Shown here: piece after piece, positions 29,864 through 38,814 of the stretch | Layout of the letters: each line of letters starts with the position of its first letter | Position numbering within the stretch: the stretch's first letter is position 1 | Assembly: GCF_009930875.1 (NCBI RefSeq) | Contig: NZ_CP025249.1 | Span: 1,550,001-1,614,000 of the forward strand | Origin: Actinomyces sp. 432 | Lineage (GTDB): Bacteria > Actinomycetota > Actinomycetes > Actinomycetales > Actinomycetaceae | Length of the DNA: 64,000 nucleotides | Direction: 5' to 3' | The notes under the pieces: model-generated | Databases searched by the model: none | The model's input: the letters and a program-made list of their open reading frames with translations, nothing else | What the model was told of the DNA's origin: nothing | Program-made: the position numbers and the translations under genes

Positions 29864-29964
29864 TTCCGGATCCCTTTCAACGATTGTGAGCGCCGGATCC
29901 TCTGGCGGTGGGGTGGGGCCCTCGCCCGGCCGGGGATCCGGGGCCGGCCGGGCGAGGGAGCGTG

Positions 29965-30567
29965 TCAGGCGGACGGGACCAGGGCGGGCGCGTCGGTCAG
30001 GATCAACCAGTCGTCGAGTACGGACAGCGTGTGCTCGTAGGCAGTGATCTCCCCGGCACGGAACGCCAGCTCCCCGCGCTCTCCCAGCTCCAGGTGTGGG
30101 AAGACCATCCGGTACTTCACGCCCTGCCCGGACACGTCGAACAGGTCAAGAATCCCGGACAATGTGATCACCTTGCGGGAGGAGGGGACGACCAGCTTCG
30201 CGACCGCCTTCGTCTCCGACCCGACCTTCTCCGACTCGCGGGACGCGGACCGTACGTCCAGGTAGCGGCGAAGACTGTCCAGCTTCGACTCCAGCAGCGT
30301 CGCCGACAGAGCGGACTCGGAGGAGTCCATGAAGGTCTTCACCACGGCGTGCCCCTGGTGACCCTTGATCTTCGTCACAGAGTCGTCAAAGGTCAGGCCC
30401 ACGCCGTCCTCGCTGATCCACCCGCAGTCCACAAACCCGCTGGGCACTGCCGCGTACAGGCCAGTGACCTTACCTGCCAGGTCCGGGTCATACGCTCCCA
30501 GATACAGGGAGTCGTCATCAGAGCCGAAAATGTGGGCATTCGCGGCATCAATACGGTTATTTGCCAT
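29965..30567 (-). CDS. Major tail (tube) protein
   Basis: A 200-residue protein located just before the chaperones, the conserved site of the tail tube gene. It has the beta-rich pattern of the lambda gpV/HK97 tail-tube fold (GYxAAVPSGFVDCGWISEDGVG-like start, then DLFDVSGQGVKYRMVFP). Many copies stack to form the tube. The ATG has GAGGAAAGAAACT upstream, which suits high expression. Confidence 0.8.
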   Translation of the reverse strand: MANNRIDAANAHIFGSDDDSLYLGAYDPDLAGKVTGLYAAVPSGFVDCGWISEDGVGLTFDDSVTKIKGHQGHAVVKTFMDSSESALSATLLESKLDSLRRYLDVRSASRESEKVGSETKAVAKLVVPSSRKVITLSGILDLFDVSGQGVKYRMVFPHLELGERGELAFRAGEITAYEHTLSVLDDWLILTDAPALVPSA

Positions 30568-30579
30568 AGTTTCTTTCCT

Positions 30580-30963
30580 CTACGTGAGTAGTCGTGTCGT
30601 GATCTGGTATGTGGCGGTCGCCCGCGCACTCGTGGTGTCCGGGTCCGGAGACTCCGACGGAGACGTCCCAGACACCCGCACCACCGGCGACAGCCCCGCC
30701 ACAGCCCCATGCACCGCAGCGTCGACCGCGAGCGCGAGTTCGACGGCGGCGGCTGTGGTGGGGGCGTAGGAGTCGATGGTGAGCTGGGTGGTGTGCAGGG
30801 CGCGGTCGTGGCGGCCGGTGCCGCCGGTGAGGAGCAGCCGCACGAATGTGGCGGGTGCGTCCTTGTTGTCGGGGCGGGTGGAGACGACGGGGACGCTGAC
30901 CTGGTCGGTGAGCCAGGTCAGCAGGATCTCCTTGGCGTCCACCGCGCGCGGGGTTGCTGTCAT
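30580..30963 (-). CDS. Tail terminator / tail completion protein
   Basis: A 127-residue protein in the place of the tail terminator (between connector and tube genes). It shows the mixed alpha/beta pattern of that fold: an N-terminal helix (AKEILLTWLTDQVSVPV), a strand with FVRLLLTGGT, and a helix AAAVELALAVDAAVHG. Its start overlaps the previous stop (ATGA). The call depends mostly on gene order. Confidence 0.7.
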   Translation of the reverse strand: MTATPRAVDAKEILLTWLTDQVSVPVVSTRPDNKDAPATFVRLLLTGGTGRHDRALHTTQLTIDSYAPTTAAAVELALAVDAAVHGAVAGLSPVVRVSGTSPSESPDPDTTSARATATYQITTRLLT

Positions 30964-31205
30964 CGGACACCACCCCCAGCTGCCTGTTCCAGGATGTGGT
31001 CGCGGGCCTGACGGCGGTGGGCGTCGTAGGTCTCGGCCCGCACATAGGCGCGGGCTCGGTTGCCGGTGCCGGTGACGGTGCCGAAGCCTTCGCCGGCGCG
31101 GGCACGGACCTGCCCGGCGGCAGCGTCGACGGCGGCGCGTGCATCCGGTGATCGCAGCAGCTGTGCTATGCCCTTGCGGTTGAGGGTGATCTTGGCTCTT
31201 GCCAC
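30960..31205 (-). CDS. Head-tail connector (HK97 gp10-like)
   Basis: An 81-residue protein opening with MARAKITLNRKGIAQLLRSP and containing the ARAGEGFGTVTGTGNRARAYV block, similar in outline to small gp10-type neck proteins of actinophages. It is coupled to the next gene by a 4-base overlap. It should join head and tail. Confidence 0.65.
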   Translation of the reverse strand: MARAKITLNRKGIAQLLRSPDARAAVDAAAGQVRARAGEGFGTVTGTGNRARAYVRAETYDAHRRQARDHILEQAAGGGVR

Positions 31206-31206
31206 G

Positions 31207-31572
31207 TTATCCTCCTGGTCCTGTGCTGGTCTCGTGGGGGTCGGTGGCGGCGGCGAGCGTGACTACCAGGCCGGAGGGCCAGCGGGCCGGCGCGCCCTCC
31301 ACCCGATACGTGGTGCCATGCACCCGTAGCCGGTCGGAGGCGAGTACGTCAGGCCATGCCCTGCGCCAGTACAGCGTCGGGGCTGACAGCACGGTGGTCA
31401 CCCCGGCGGCCACGGGCTCGGACGTGGCCCCGGACACTGACGCCCCGGCGGGGGCGAGCAGTGCCGGCGGCAGGTCGGTCTCGGTGTCGGGGCCCGGCAC
31501 ACGCTCGCCGTACCGGTCGGTGGTGCCGGGGCCGGCACGTACCCGCACTACGGGGGTCAGGACGCGGCTCAT
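31207..31572 (-). CDS. Head closure / head-tail stopper protein
   Basis: A 121-residue beta-rich protein (VLTPVVRVRAGPGTTDRYGER; DRLRVHGTTYRVEGAP) in the stopper position. The strand order and the DRYGER/GTTYRVEG pattern fit small stopper proteins that close the portal after packaging. It overlaps the adaptor gene by four bases. Confidence 0.65.
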   Translation of the reverse strand: MSRVLTPVVRVRAGPGTTDRYGERVPGPDTETDLPPALLAPAGASVSGATSEPVAAGVTTVLSAPTLYWRRAWPDVLASDRLRVHGTTYRVEGAPARWPSGLVVTLAAATDPHETSTGPGG

Positions 31573-31991
31573 CGGGGCACCGCCGAGTAGAGGAGGTCCG
31601 CCTCGAAGGCCCGGCCGGTGCGGCCGCCGAGGAGCTGGGCCTCAGCCTTGCGCAGGAAGAGGCCGCCCTCGGGGTTGGAGTAGGTGAACCCGTCGCTGAA
31701 TGGTCCGTCGGTGTGGGTCTCGGAGGCCACCAGGCCCCGTGGCTCGACCCCGTAGCCGCCAGCGGTGACGTCGGCGGTCTGGTCGGAGGCCATGGCCCGC
31801 TTGACCATGGCGCACACGATCCGCCGTCGGGTCGCCCCGGTGGCGGACGCCCAGCGGGGGCAGGAGGCCTTGATCAGGTCGGTTGCGTCCTCCAGGAGGA
31901 CCTGCGCGCGGGCCTGCTCGGTGCCGGACAGTGCCCGCCACCGGGCCTCCAGATCCTCTACGGCCGCGAACGTCTCCTGGTCGTCTGCCAT
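31569..31991 (-). CDS. Head-tail adaptor protein
   Basis: A 140-residue helical protein (VEDLEARWRALSGTEQARA, then ATDLIKASCPRW and RRIVCAMVKRAMAS) matching the pattern of adaptor proteins that sit beneath the portal (gp6/gp15-like), common in actinophages. The ATG is preceded by GGGAAGGGAGGCCCGACC. The gene order capsid-small gene-adaptor-stopper supports it. Confidence 0.75.
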   Translation of the reverse strand: MADDQETFAAVEDLEARWRALSGTEQARAQVLLEDATDLIKASCPRWASATGATRRRIVCAMVKRAMASDQTADVTAGGYGVEPRGLVASETHTDGPFSDGFTYSNPEGGLFLRKAEAQLLGGRTGRAFEADLLYSAVPR

Positions 31992-32020
31992 GGTCGGGCC
32001 TCCCTTCCCCTCGCTGGTGG

Positions 32021-32242
32021 CTAGTCCTCGCCGCCGTCGACGGCGTGCTTGGCCCGACGAGAGGCCGTCTTGCGGGCGGCCGCCGGGACGACGCCGGCCG
32101 AGGGCGGCAGGGAGTCCAGGAGGGCTGCCTGCGTGTCGTTGACGGAGGCCCGCCCATCGTGGAAGTCCACGACGACCCGGGCGCCGTCGATGACACCGAC
32201 CACCCTCTGCTCGGGCCACTTCTCAGACCGGTAGGTGCGCAT
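32021..32242 (-). CDS. Small protein after the capsid gene, unknown function
   Basis: A 73-residue protein: a short beta part (RVVGVIDGARVVVDFHDGRAS) then a basic alanine-rich tail. Its start codon shares its last base with the capsid stop region. Small proteins in this slot may be capsid decoration or head fibre proteins; that is a guess from location. Confidence 0.6.
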   Translation of the reverse strand: MRTYRSEKWPEQRVVGVIDGARVVVDFHDGRASVNDTQAALLDSLPPSAGVVPAAARKTASRRAKHAVDGGED

Positions 32243-33201
32243 CAGGCCGTGACCTTCACCATGGCGTGGTGCAGCTCGTTGCCGTAGCGCAGACCGATCT
32301 CGCCGTACAGCTGCACCTTGTCGGTGGCGCCGGTCTTAGCCAGCGGCTCGGCGAAGAAGTGCCCCTTGCCGGGGATCTCCAAGAACGCGGGGGCGCAGTC
32401 CTCCAGGGAGACCACCAGGAGGGTGTCTGCGGGCACGTACCGGTCGAGCATGATGTTTGCCCGGCCGAAGTCGGTCTCGATGGTCTGCAGGTTGACGCCG
32501 CCGACGTTGCGGGTCTCCTCGCGGTAGTTGTTGTCCTTGACGAAGATCTTGGACAGCTGCCGCTTGAGGGGCGCACCGACGATGATCGTGCGGGTCTCGG
32601 ACTCCTGCAGGCCGCCGTTCTCCCACGCCTTCTGGAACGCGTCCAGCACGGCGTCCTCGGTCAGGGCGCCACCGGCCGCGGTGACCACATTCGTGGTGAT
32701 CGCGTTGATCAGGCCCTGGGTCTTGCGCGGCTGGGTGTTGTCGGCAGGGTCCTGCATCACGCCGGTCAGGAAGGACTTCTCCACGTCCCGGGCGATCTGC
32801 TTGAGCTGCTGCTCAATCTGCCAGGACAGCTCGTCGGCCGGCAGGGTCGTGGAGCCGATGGTCACCATGGCCTTGCCGTCAGTGGACCGCTGCGCGCGGG
32901 CCGCGGACTTGGTGTAGGTGATCTCCACAGCCTCCTGGTGGATCTCCAGGACGTTGCGGACCGTCCGGCGCACGCGCTCCTCACCCTCGGGAGCGGCCGC
33001 ACCCTCAAGACGCTGACGGTTCTCGTCAGCGTCCCGCAGGTCGTAGGCCTGCCACTCAAAGAACGTGGCGCCAGCGGACACACCGCCAGTCAGGCCACCA
33101 ATCGCGGACAGGAACGGGGTGTCCTCCGTAGAGGTGCCGAACAGCTCCCCCACATAGTTGGGCAGGTTGTAGGTGGTGCCAGCACCAGTGATTCCGGGCA
33201 T
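32242..33201 (-). CDS. Major capsid protein (HK97 fold, SU10/DUF5309-like)
   Basis: A 319-residue capsid protein, recognisable by NLPNYVGELFGTSTEDTPFL at the start, the AVEITYTKSAARAQRSTDG segment, an E-loop/A-domain region and the end LYGEIGLRYGNELHHAMVKV, typical of the SU10/DUF5309 group. The ATG with GAAAGGGG six bases upstream is preferred over the adjacent GTG. It lies directly after the scaffold gene. Confidence 0.88.
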   Translation of the reverse strand: MPGITGAGTTYNLPNYVGELFGTSTEDTPFLSAIGGLTGGVSAGATFFEWQAYDLRDADENRQRLEGAAAPEGEERVRRTVRNVLEIHQEAVEITYTKSAARAQRSTDGKAMVTIGSTTLPADELSWQIEQQLKQIARDVEKSFLTGVMQDPADNTQPRKTQGLINAITTNVVTAAGGALTEDAVLDAFQKAWENGGLQESETRTIIVGAPLKRQLSKIFVKDNNYREETRNVGGVNLQTIETDFGRANIMLDRYVPADTLLVVSLEDCAPAFLEIPGKGHFFAEPLAKTGATDKVQLYGEIGLRYGNELHHAMVKVTA

Positions 33202-33235
33202 CACAAGCCCCTTTCAACATTCGGTTTGGCGTTTG

Positions 33236-33847
33236 TCAGCCGCCGAGCTTCATCGCCTTCAGCGACGCCAGGAGCGTCTTGTCTCCCGCCGCCTCGGCAG
33301 CCTTGATCTGGTCATCCAGAGAAGCCCCGGCGTCACCATCCGGGTTACCCATGTGCCGCAGCACGAACAGCGGCGACTTCGACCCGCCCGCAGGGGCAGG
33401 GGCAGGCGTGGGAGCCTGCGAGGCCGCCCACTCCTTGAGCGCGGACGCATACGCCTCCGCATCGTCGCCCGGGCCCGCCAGCAGCTCAGCCGGCACGCCC
33501 GTCTTCGCCGCCGCTGCCGCCCGATCACGCTCCACCTCAAGCGCCCGAACCTTCGCCTCAAGCGCCGCGAGCGCCGCAGCGGCCTTATCAGCCTGGGAGC
33601 GCTCGGCGTCCTGGGCTGCTGCCTGGGCGGCCTGTAGCTCCTTGAGCTGCTTCTCTGCTGCCTTGCGGGCGGCGCGCTCGGCGTCGAGGGCGCGCTTGCC
33701 GACGTCGCCGAGGGCGGCCTCGCCGCCGGCCTGGGCCGGTGCGGGTGCGGGCGCGGGGGTCGCAGCGGCGGGGGTGGTGGGGTTGTCCGTCGCGGACTCG
33801 CCCTGCCGGTTCGTGTCGCCGGTGCTGGGGGTGTTGTCGTTTGGCAT
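33236..33847 (-). CDS. Capsid scaffolding protein
   Basis: A 203-residue, highly helical protein. The middle is a long Ala/Glu/Lys/Arg coiled coil (ALDAERAARKAAEKQLKEL and ALEAKVRALEVERDRAAA) after a Pro/Ala-rich linker. Composition and location just before the capsid gene are those of scaffolds. The end (AGDKTLLASLKAMKLGG) is the likely capsid-binding helix. The start has AAAGGGAAGCACCC upstream. Confidence 0.82.
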   Translation of the reverse strand: MPNDNTPSTGDTNRQGESATDNPTTPAAATPAPAPAPAQAGGEAALGDVGKRALDAERAARKAAEKQLKELQAAQAAAQDAERSQADKAAAALAALEAKVRALEVERDRAAAAAKTGVPAELLAGPGDDAEAYASALKEWAASQAPTPAPAPAGGSKSPLFVLRHMGNPDGDAGASLDDQIKAAEAAGDKTLLASLKAMKLGG

Positions 33848-33973
33848 GGGTGCTTCCCTTTCTGGGGTTGGTGCCGTCGCGGCACATGAAAGCCCCCGCA
33901 TGTCGCATACGGGGGCATGAGAAAACCCCGCGCCGTATGGTGCGGGGTAGTCAGTGGTGGGCGGGAGTGCGGG

Positions 33974-34264
33974 CTAGGCGGCCGGGGCCGCTGCGTGGGC
34001 CTTGCGGGCCTCCTCCTGGGCCTCCATCAGCTCGTCGTACTCCGTGAAGTCGAGAGCGTCTGCGCACAGCTCACGGGTCATTTCGATGATCCGGTCGGGG
34101 ACGATGATGTCATACCAGCCGACGGCTGCGATCGCGCATTCGCAGGCAGACCAAGGATCGCCGTCACGGATTACCCGCAAGTCGCGGACTTCCTTGGAGT
34201 CCGTGCCGAAGCGGTCAGACATGATGGCGATGAACTCTGCTGCCAGGTCATCCCAAGTGGGCAT
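33974..34264 (-). CDS. Putative immunity protein for the MuF-EndoU toxin
   Basis: A 96-residue acidic helical protein, nine bases after the toxin gene on the same strand, with GGAG just before its ATG. It has no structural-protein features. It carries an aromatic core (CAIAAVGWYDIIVPDRIIEM) and many acidic residues, as expected of a protein that neutralises a basic RNase. Polymorphic toxins are normally followed by their immunity gene, and phage MuF toxins follow this rule. No known immunity family is recognised, so the role is inferred from position. Confidence 0.55.
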   Translation of the reverse strand: MPTWDDLAAEFIAIMSDRFGTDSKEVRDLRVIRDGDPWSACECAIAAVGWYDIIVPDRIIEMTRELCADALDFTEYDELMEAQEEARKAHAAAPAA

Positions 34265-34273
34265 GCTCCAATT

Positions 34274-35524
34274 CTACGCACCATTTGCCGTGTCACGCAC
34301 GGGGATGATGCTTGAGATCCGTGTGGTGCCCTTCTTGTTCGTTCGTACCGCCACCCGGACACGTTCACCGTCAATGATGGCCTCGGACCAGCCGTAGGGT
34401 TTTGATGAGTCCCAACCCTCTTGTCGCAGTACTTGCTCAGCAGCCCTGAGAATATCGTTCGGAGTCCAGTCAGAGCGGAACTCGCTCGCGCCGTGTACCC
34501 ACCCATACCCGACACCGTGGCCTCCGCCGTTACGATCACCGTAGAGCGTGTGCGCCCAGGCCTTGGCCGTCAAGGCAGGCAGGTCGTCGGGCCAGGACTG
34601 AGGGGCCGTAGGCAGGGCCTCGGGCGGCAGGCGGCGGTACGCGGACTGGGCCACACCGGAGGCAGCCAGCCGGTCCGCGACCCACGCGCGGTGCTTGTCC
34701 CAGGCCTCCCGCTGCAGTGTGTTGTCCAGGCTTGCGCTCCGCCGTGCGGTCGCTGCCCCTGCTTTGCCAGCCGAGGTCTTGGGCGAGTCGGAGAACTCGC
34801 CCGGGTAGCGCTTGCGCATGGCGGCAGCGATGTTCTCCGCCGTCGGGGACTGCCCGGAGGAGACCACGATACGGCGCGCCTCGTCATACTTCGCCTTCAA
34901 CCCGTCCGGGTCGTACCCGGCGATGCTCGGGGCCTTCGCCTTCCACGACGGCACGATCTGGCAGTCGCAGTGGTCGTGGTACCGGTTGCCGTCCCCGCCC
35001 GCGGACTCAGCGGAGGCGTACACCCAGCCGCGGGACGCCAGCATCGCGCACCACGCGCACGTGGACGGCCCGGACGGGACCCGCGCCCACTTGTAGCAGG
35101 CCTTGTCCCGTGCGGCGTTGCGGGTAATCGTGCCCCGCCCCTGGTCCATGACGTAGCGCTGCAGACTGCCCTGAAGCATTGTGCGCGCTAGGTCCAGGTC
35201 GCCGGCGTACACGTAATGGGCTGCTGCCCGCGCGGACCCCTCCAAGCGGGCCAGGGGTACCGGCTCCGCAAGCACGGCCTCATAGGTTTCGCCTATTTCT
35301 GCTGCGCGGGCCTGCTCGTACCACTCAGCGGCGGCCGTGGCCACCACGTCCCCGTACTGCTGGCACAGGGCCGGGAAAACCTCCAGCAGGGCGTCCCGAA
35401 TCCGTGTCGGCCCCCACCCCGCACGGGCAGCCGCAGCGAAGAACGCGTCCAGCTCCCGGATTGCCTCGGTCACCGCCCGCCGCTGTGCCGCCGACAGAAG
35501 GTTGACGCTTGCCCGGTCCGGCAT
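34274..35524 (-). CDS. MuF-type minor capsid protein fused to an EndoU-like RNase toxin domain
   Basis: A 416-residue protein. Residues 1-200 form a MuF-type domain with the metal-site pattern CAWC (156-159) and HDHCDC (183-188), typical of portal-associated proteins packaged in actinophage heads. After a charged linker, residues 318-410 match bacterial EndoU nucleases: HTLYGD (His325), GGGHGVG (His336), FRSDWTPNDIL, DGERVRVAV and RISSIIPV, where the last motif usually contains Thr/Ser as third catalytic residue. The fusion predicts an RNase carried in the virion or acting between cells. It lies between portal and scaffold genes, where plain MuF genes are found. Confidence 0.8.
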   Translation of the reverse strand: MPDRASVNLLSAAQRRAVTEAIRELDAFFAAAARAGWGPTRIRDALLEVFPALCQQYGDVVATAAAEWYEQARAAEIGETYEAVLAEPVPLARLEGSARAAAHYVYAGDLDLARTMLQGSLQRYVMDQGRGTITRNAARDKACYKWARVPSGPSTCAWCAMLASRGWVYASAESAGGDGNRYHDHCDCQIVPSWKAKAPSIAGYDPDGLKAKYDEARRIVVSSGQSPTAENIAAAMRKRYPGEFSDSPKTSAGKAGAATARRSASLDNTLQREAWDKHRAWVADRLAASGVAQSAYRRLPPEALPTAPQSWPDDLPALTAKAWAHTLYGDRNGGGHGVGYGWVHGASEFRSDWTPNDILRAAEQVLRQEGWDSSKPYGWSEAIIDGERVRVAVRTNKKGTTRISSIIPVRDTANGA

Positions 35525-36984
35525 CAGGCACCCTCAACCGGCGCAGACCCCGCTACTGGGGCGTCGGCTGCCGCCGAGGCACCGGCGGAGAGCTGGTCCA
35601 GCACCGAGCGGGCGCCAGCACGCCGCAGCTGAGACCTAATCCGCGTGATCTGCTCCCCCGTATACCCCAGCTCCTCCAGGGCCACATCCGTGTCCGCGAG
35701 CGCGGGGATGGCCTGGATCTGCTTGACCATGGCGTCGGACTGGGAGACCACGGAGGGCATGGCGGGGTTGCGCCAGCGGGTGGATACGCGGGTGAGGTCG
35801 TCGGGCATCTGGCTGGTGGGGATGCCGTCGCGGATGCACACGATGTCCTGGATGACGCGGTTGAGCGCGTGGCCGTTGACGCGGTTGAGGGCCTGGGCCT
35901 CGATCACGAGGTCCTCCTTGGCGGCGTAGATGGCCTCGGCGGAGGACGGGTTGTCGGAGACGATGCCCAGGGAGGAGATGGGGACGTTGGTGGCGGCGGC
36001 GAACTCGGCGGCGAGCTGGCGCTTGACGTCGAGGAAGGGCTGCATGGACTGCTGGGGGATGACTTCCAGCTTGGGCAGTTCACCGTCCTCGTCCTTCGGC
36101 AGGGACTTTAGGCGGCCCATGTACCAGGTCCACAGGGGTGTGGGCTGGCCGCTCTCGTCCTGGAACATGGCCTCGTCGGCGCCCAGTAGCAGCAGTGCGG
36201 GGGCGGCGTACAGGTCGGAGGAGATCTCTGTGCGGTAGCCGGCGCGGACCGCGCGGTCCACGATGGACATGACCTCGCGGCTGATCCGGGAGTGGCCGAA
36301 GGGGCGGCCCAGGGACGGCCGGTAGGCCAGGGCCTCCATGGGGACGCGCCCGAGGGCGTGGTCCATGCGGGCGAGGGCCGTCCAGCCGCGGTCAGAGCGG
36401 GCCAGGCGTGTCACGTGCGTGCGGGTGAGCAGCAGGGCCCCGATGGGGCGTCCCAGGTCATCGCGGGAGTCCAGCACCAGGCCAGCCTCCAGGTGGCGGC
36501 GGCGGGCGTCCCACAGGCCGGTAGCCCACTGGGCGTCCGCGCCGGTGACCACCACGGGTGGGTCATCGGTGCCCTCCTGGCCAGGCATGACCACGGCGAA
36601 GGAGCAGGAGTAGGTCAGCTCGGCGTCAATCAGCTCGGGCACCAGCACGTCAAACCGGTTCTGCCCCAGGATCGCGGCGAGATCAAAGGGGTCATCCTGC
36701 CCGGACGGGGAGGTGACACCATCCCACATGCACCGGGAGGACAGGGCCGTGACGGCCTTGTCCGGCCAGCCGCACACGACGTCAAGCTGGTGGCGCATGT
36801 ACTCCGGGACGGACGCACCCAGCCAGGCCAGCTCCTGGTGCATGAGCCGGTAGCGGGCACGCAGCACGTTACGGCCGACCTTCCGGGACCACTGGGTCAG
36901 CAGGCGGCCCATCAGCTCGGCGTCGTCGTCGGACAGGCCCACCACGCTGGTGGGTACATTCACGGTCAGCGGCGCAGCCGTCAT
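35524..36984 (-). CDS. Portal protein
   Basis: A 486-residue portal (SPP1 gp6-like family). The characteristic sequence includes WSRKVGRNVLRARYRLMHQE-like opening helices, GRPFGHSRISREVMSIVDRA, and the late SSAEAIYAAKEDLVIEAQALN block. Twelve copies form the DNA channel at the capsid vertex. It abuts the terminase: start and upstream stop share a base. It is followed by the MuF fusion, normal head-gene order. Confidence 0.9.
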   Translation of the reverse strand: MTAAPLTVNVPTSVVGLSDDDAELMGRLLTQWSRKVGRNVLRARYRLMHQELAWLGASVPEYMRHQLDVVCGWPDKAVTALSSRCMWDGVTSPSGQDDPFDLAAILGQNRFDVLVPELIDAELTYSCSFAVVMPGQEGTDDPPVVVTGADAQWATGLWDARRRHLEAGLVLDSRDDLGRPIGALLLTRTHVTRLARSDRGWTALARMDHALGRVPMEALAYRPSLGRPFGHSRISREVMSIVDRAVRAGYRTEISSDLYAAPALLLLGADEAMFQDESGQPTPLWTWYMGRLKSLPKDEDGELPKLEVIPQQSMQPFLDVKRQLAAEFAAATNVPISSLGIVSDNPSSAEAIYAAKEDLVIEAQALNRVNGHALNRVIQDIVCIRDGIPTSQMPDDLTRVSTRWRNPAMPSVVSQSDAMVKQIQAIPALADTDVALEELGYTGEQITRIRSQLRRAGARSVLDQLSAGASAAADAPVAGSAPVEGA

Positions 36985-38528
36985 CAGGTCATCACCACGC
37001 CTCTCCTGATCGCAGTTGCCCTCGGCCGGCGCTTGGTTGTTTTCACTGCCCAGGCCGCCAGCGTGGCGGCGTCCAGGCCCGCAGAGGTCATCCCCTCGGG
37101 GGCCTGCCAGCCGAACCCGCCCCCGTTGCCGATCCGGCGGCGGGAGACCACGGCGGCCTCCTCCTCCAGCTCCGGGTCCTGCAAGTGAGTCAAGGTCTGC
37201 TCACGGATCGCGGCGTCAAACATGGCGTGCGCGGTGATCACGTCCGCCGCCGTCGGAGTCCACAAGACCTTCGCGGGGATTCCCTCGGCGCGCAGACGCT
37301 CGATCAGGTCACCCGCGCCGGACTTGCCGTCCACCACGATCTGCGCCCACCGGTCACGGTGAGCCACCAGGTAGTCCACCACCCACTGCACCCCGTGACC
37401 CATCTGGCGCACGCCCTGCTCGGTGCACAGCTCCACATGCACCCGCCGGGTGCGCTCCCTGGGCGCCTTGCGCCACTGCGCGCGAGTCATGATCTCCCGC
37501 CCGGCGCGAGCCACGGCCACCGTCGACCCATCCGCAGCGAAACGCACGGCGGCGCACCACCTGGCACCGACCGGAGCGTCCTCGACCTCCAGGGCCTTCC
37601 ACACGGACCGGCCGATAGCCTGATCCGATAGCGCCGGGTCCCAGATCCCCAGGCCCTCACGGCGGAAGGACTCGGGGCCGAGCTGCCGCTTCATCCGCAG
37701 GATCGACGACTCCGGGGTGCGGTGCGGGTAGGACGGGTTGGCCTTGCGCCACTGGGCGCGGGCGTTCGGATCAGCCGTGTCATCCGCCCCCAGCTCGACG
37801 TACAGGCCATCGCGCAGATCCCCCTCCAGGGCCTGCCTGCGGAAGGTGGCGAAGGCCTCGGACGGGTCCGTGGGCTTCGGGGGCGTGCCCATCCGGATGA
37901 TCAGCGGGTTAGGGCTGGTGTTCGTGGACGGCACCATGTCATCCAGGGCGCGCTGCCCCAGGATCTGGGCCTCGTCGAAGATCAGCACGTCCACGCCCGC
38001 GAAGCCACGCCCGAAGCCGCCTTCGCGGGCGCCGAACAGGATTCGGGAGCCATTGTGGAACCGGATCTGCTGCTCGCCGTTCGCGCGCCTGACTCCGCCG
38101 GCGGGCACGTAGCGTGCGGCCGCTGGCCGGCGGACGACGCCCTGCATGTACTCGAAGGTCTCGTCGGCCGTCCGTGTGCGGTGGGCGGTCCACAGCACCA
38201 GCAGGCCCGGCTGCAGCGTGCACAGGGCGAACATTGCCGAGCCGACCGTGTAGGTCTTGCCGACCTGCCGCGGCATGGACATTTGCACGCCGTCGATTCC
38301 GGCCGCGTACAGGCCATCCGCCCGCTTGGCGAAGATGCACCGGCCCAGGCCGTCCTGCCACTCGTCGAAGGTCGAGCCTATGCGGGCGCACCGGTCACGA
38401 ATCGCCGGCCACCCCGTCGAGGCGACGCCCTCCGGGAGGATCAGGTGCTTAGCGACGTCCGAGAGCCGGTCCCGCCGCGGGCTAGACCGCCTCCCAGTCC
38501 TCGTCCTCGGTGGCGTCGCCCGACTCAT
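36984..38528 (-). CDS. Terminase large subunit
   Basis: A 514-residue packaging motor. The ATPase domain has a Walker A-like MSMPRQVGKT near residue 83, Walker B VLIFDEAQ near 180, and a coupling MGTPPKPTDPSE segment. The C-terminal nuclease domain has acidic sites, for example AAVRFAADGST and IVVDGKSGAGD. The start shown overlaps the small subunit by 47 bases; later starts are possible. It pumps DNA into the prohead through the portal encoded next. Confidence 0.9.
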   Translation of the reverse strand: MSRATPPRTRTGRRSSPRRDRLSDVAKHLILPEGVASTGWPAIRDRCARIGSTFDEWQDGLGRCIFAKRADGLYAAGIDGVQMSMPRQVGKTYTVGSAMFALCTLQPGLLVLWTAHRTRTADETFEYMQGVVRRPAAARYVPAGGVRRANGEQQIRFHNGSRILFGAREGGFGRGFAGVDVLIFDEAQILGQRALDDMVPSTNTSPNPLIIRMGTPPKPTDPSEAFATFRRQALEGDLRDGLYVELGADDTADPNARAQWRKANPSYPHRTPESSILRMKRQLGPESFRREGLGIWDPALSDQAIGRSVWKALEVEDAPVGARWCAAVRFAADGSTVAVARAGREIMTRAQWRKAPRERTRRVHVELCTEQGVRQMGHGVQWVVDYLVAHRDRWAQIVVDGKSGAGDLIERLRAEGIPAKVLWTPTAADVITAHAMFDAAIREQTLTHLQDPELEEEAAVVSRRRIGNGGGFGWQAPEGMTSAGLDAATLAAWAVKTTKRRPRATAIRRGVVMT

Positions 38529-38814
38529 CCAGGGCCTCCTTCTCGCCCTCCTCGATCACACGCACCTGCGCGTCAATCTCCAGCAGCCGCCGAGAGATCG
38601 ACGCCAGGTCCCGCGGAGAGGTCTTGTCCGAGTCCAGAGCCCTCGCCAAGCGCTTACGCATCGTCGTGAGCACGTCCTTGCGGGAGCCGCGCTCCGCAGC
38701 CTCCAGCACCGACGACGGCGCCGCCGGCGCCTCGGGCTCCGCCTCCGCCACGGGCGGGGTGTCGGGGACTGCCCGCAGCTGAGGCTTGCGCGCCTTCCGG
38801 GGCCGACCAGCCAT
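38482..38814 (-). CDS. Terminase small subunit
   Basis: A 110-residue protein with a basic start (GRPRKARKPQLRAV), a Pro/Ala linker, helices (DVLTTMRKRLARALDSD, DLASISRRLLEIDAQVRVIEE) and a very acidic end. This is the usual actinophage TerS. It recognises the packaging site and regulates the large subunit, which it overlaps. Confidence 0.82.
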   Translation of the reverse strand: MAGRPRKARKPQLRAVPDTPPVAEAEPEAPAAPSSVLEAAERGSRKDVLTTMRKRLARALDSDKTSPRDLASISRRLLEIDAQVRVIEEGEKEALDESGDATEDEDWEAV

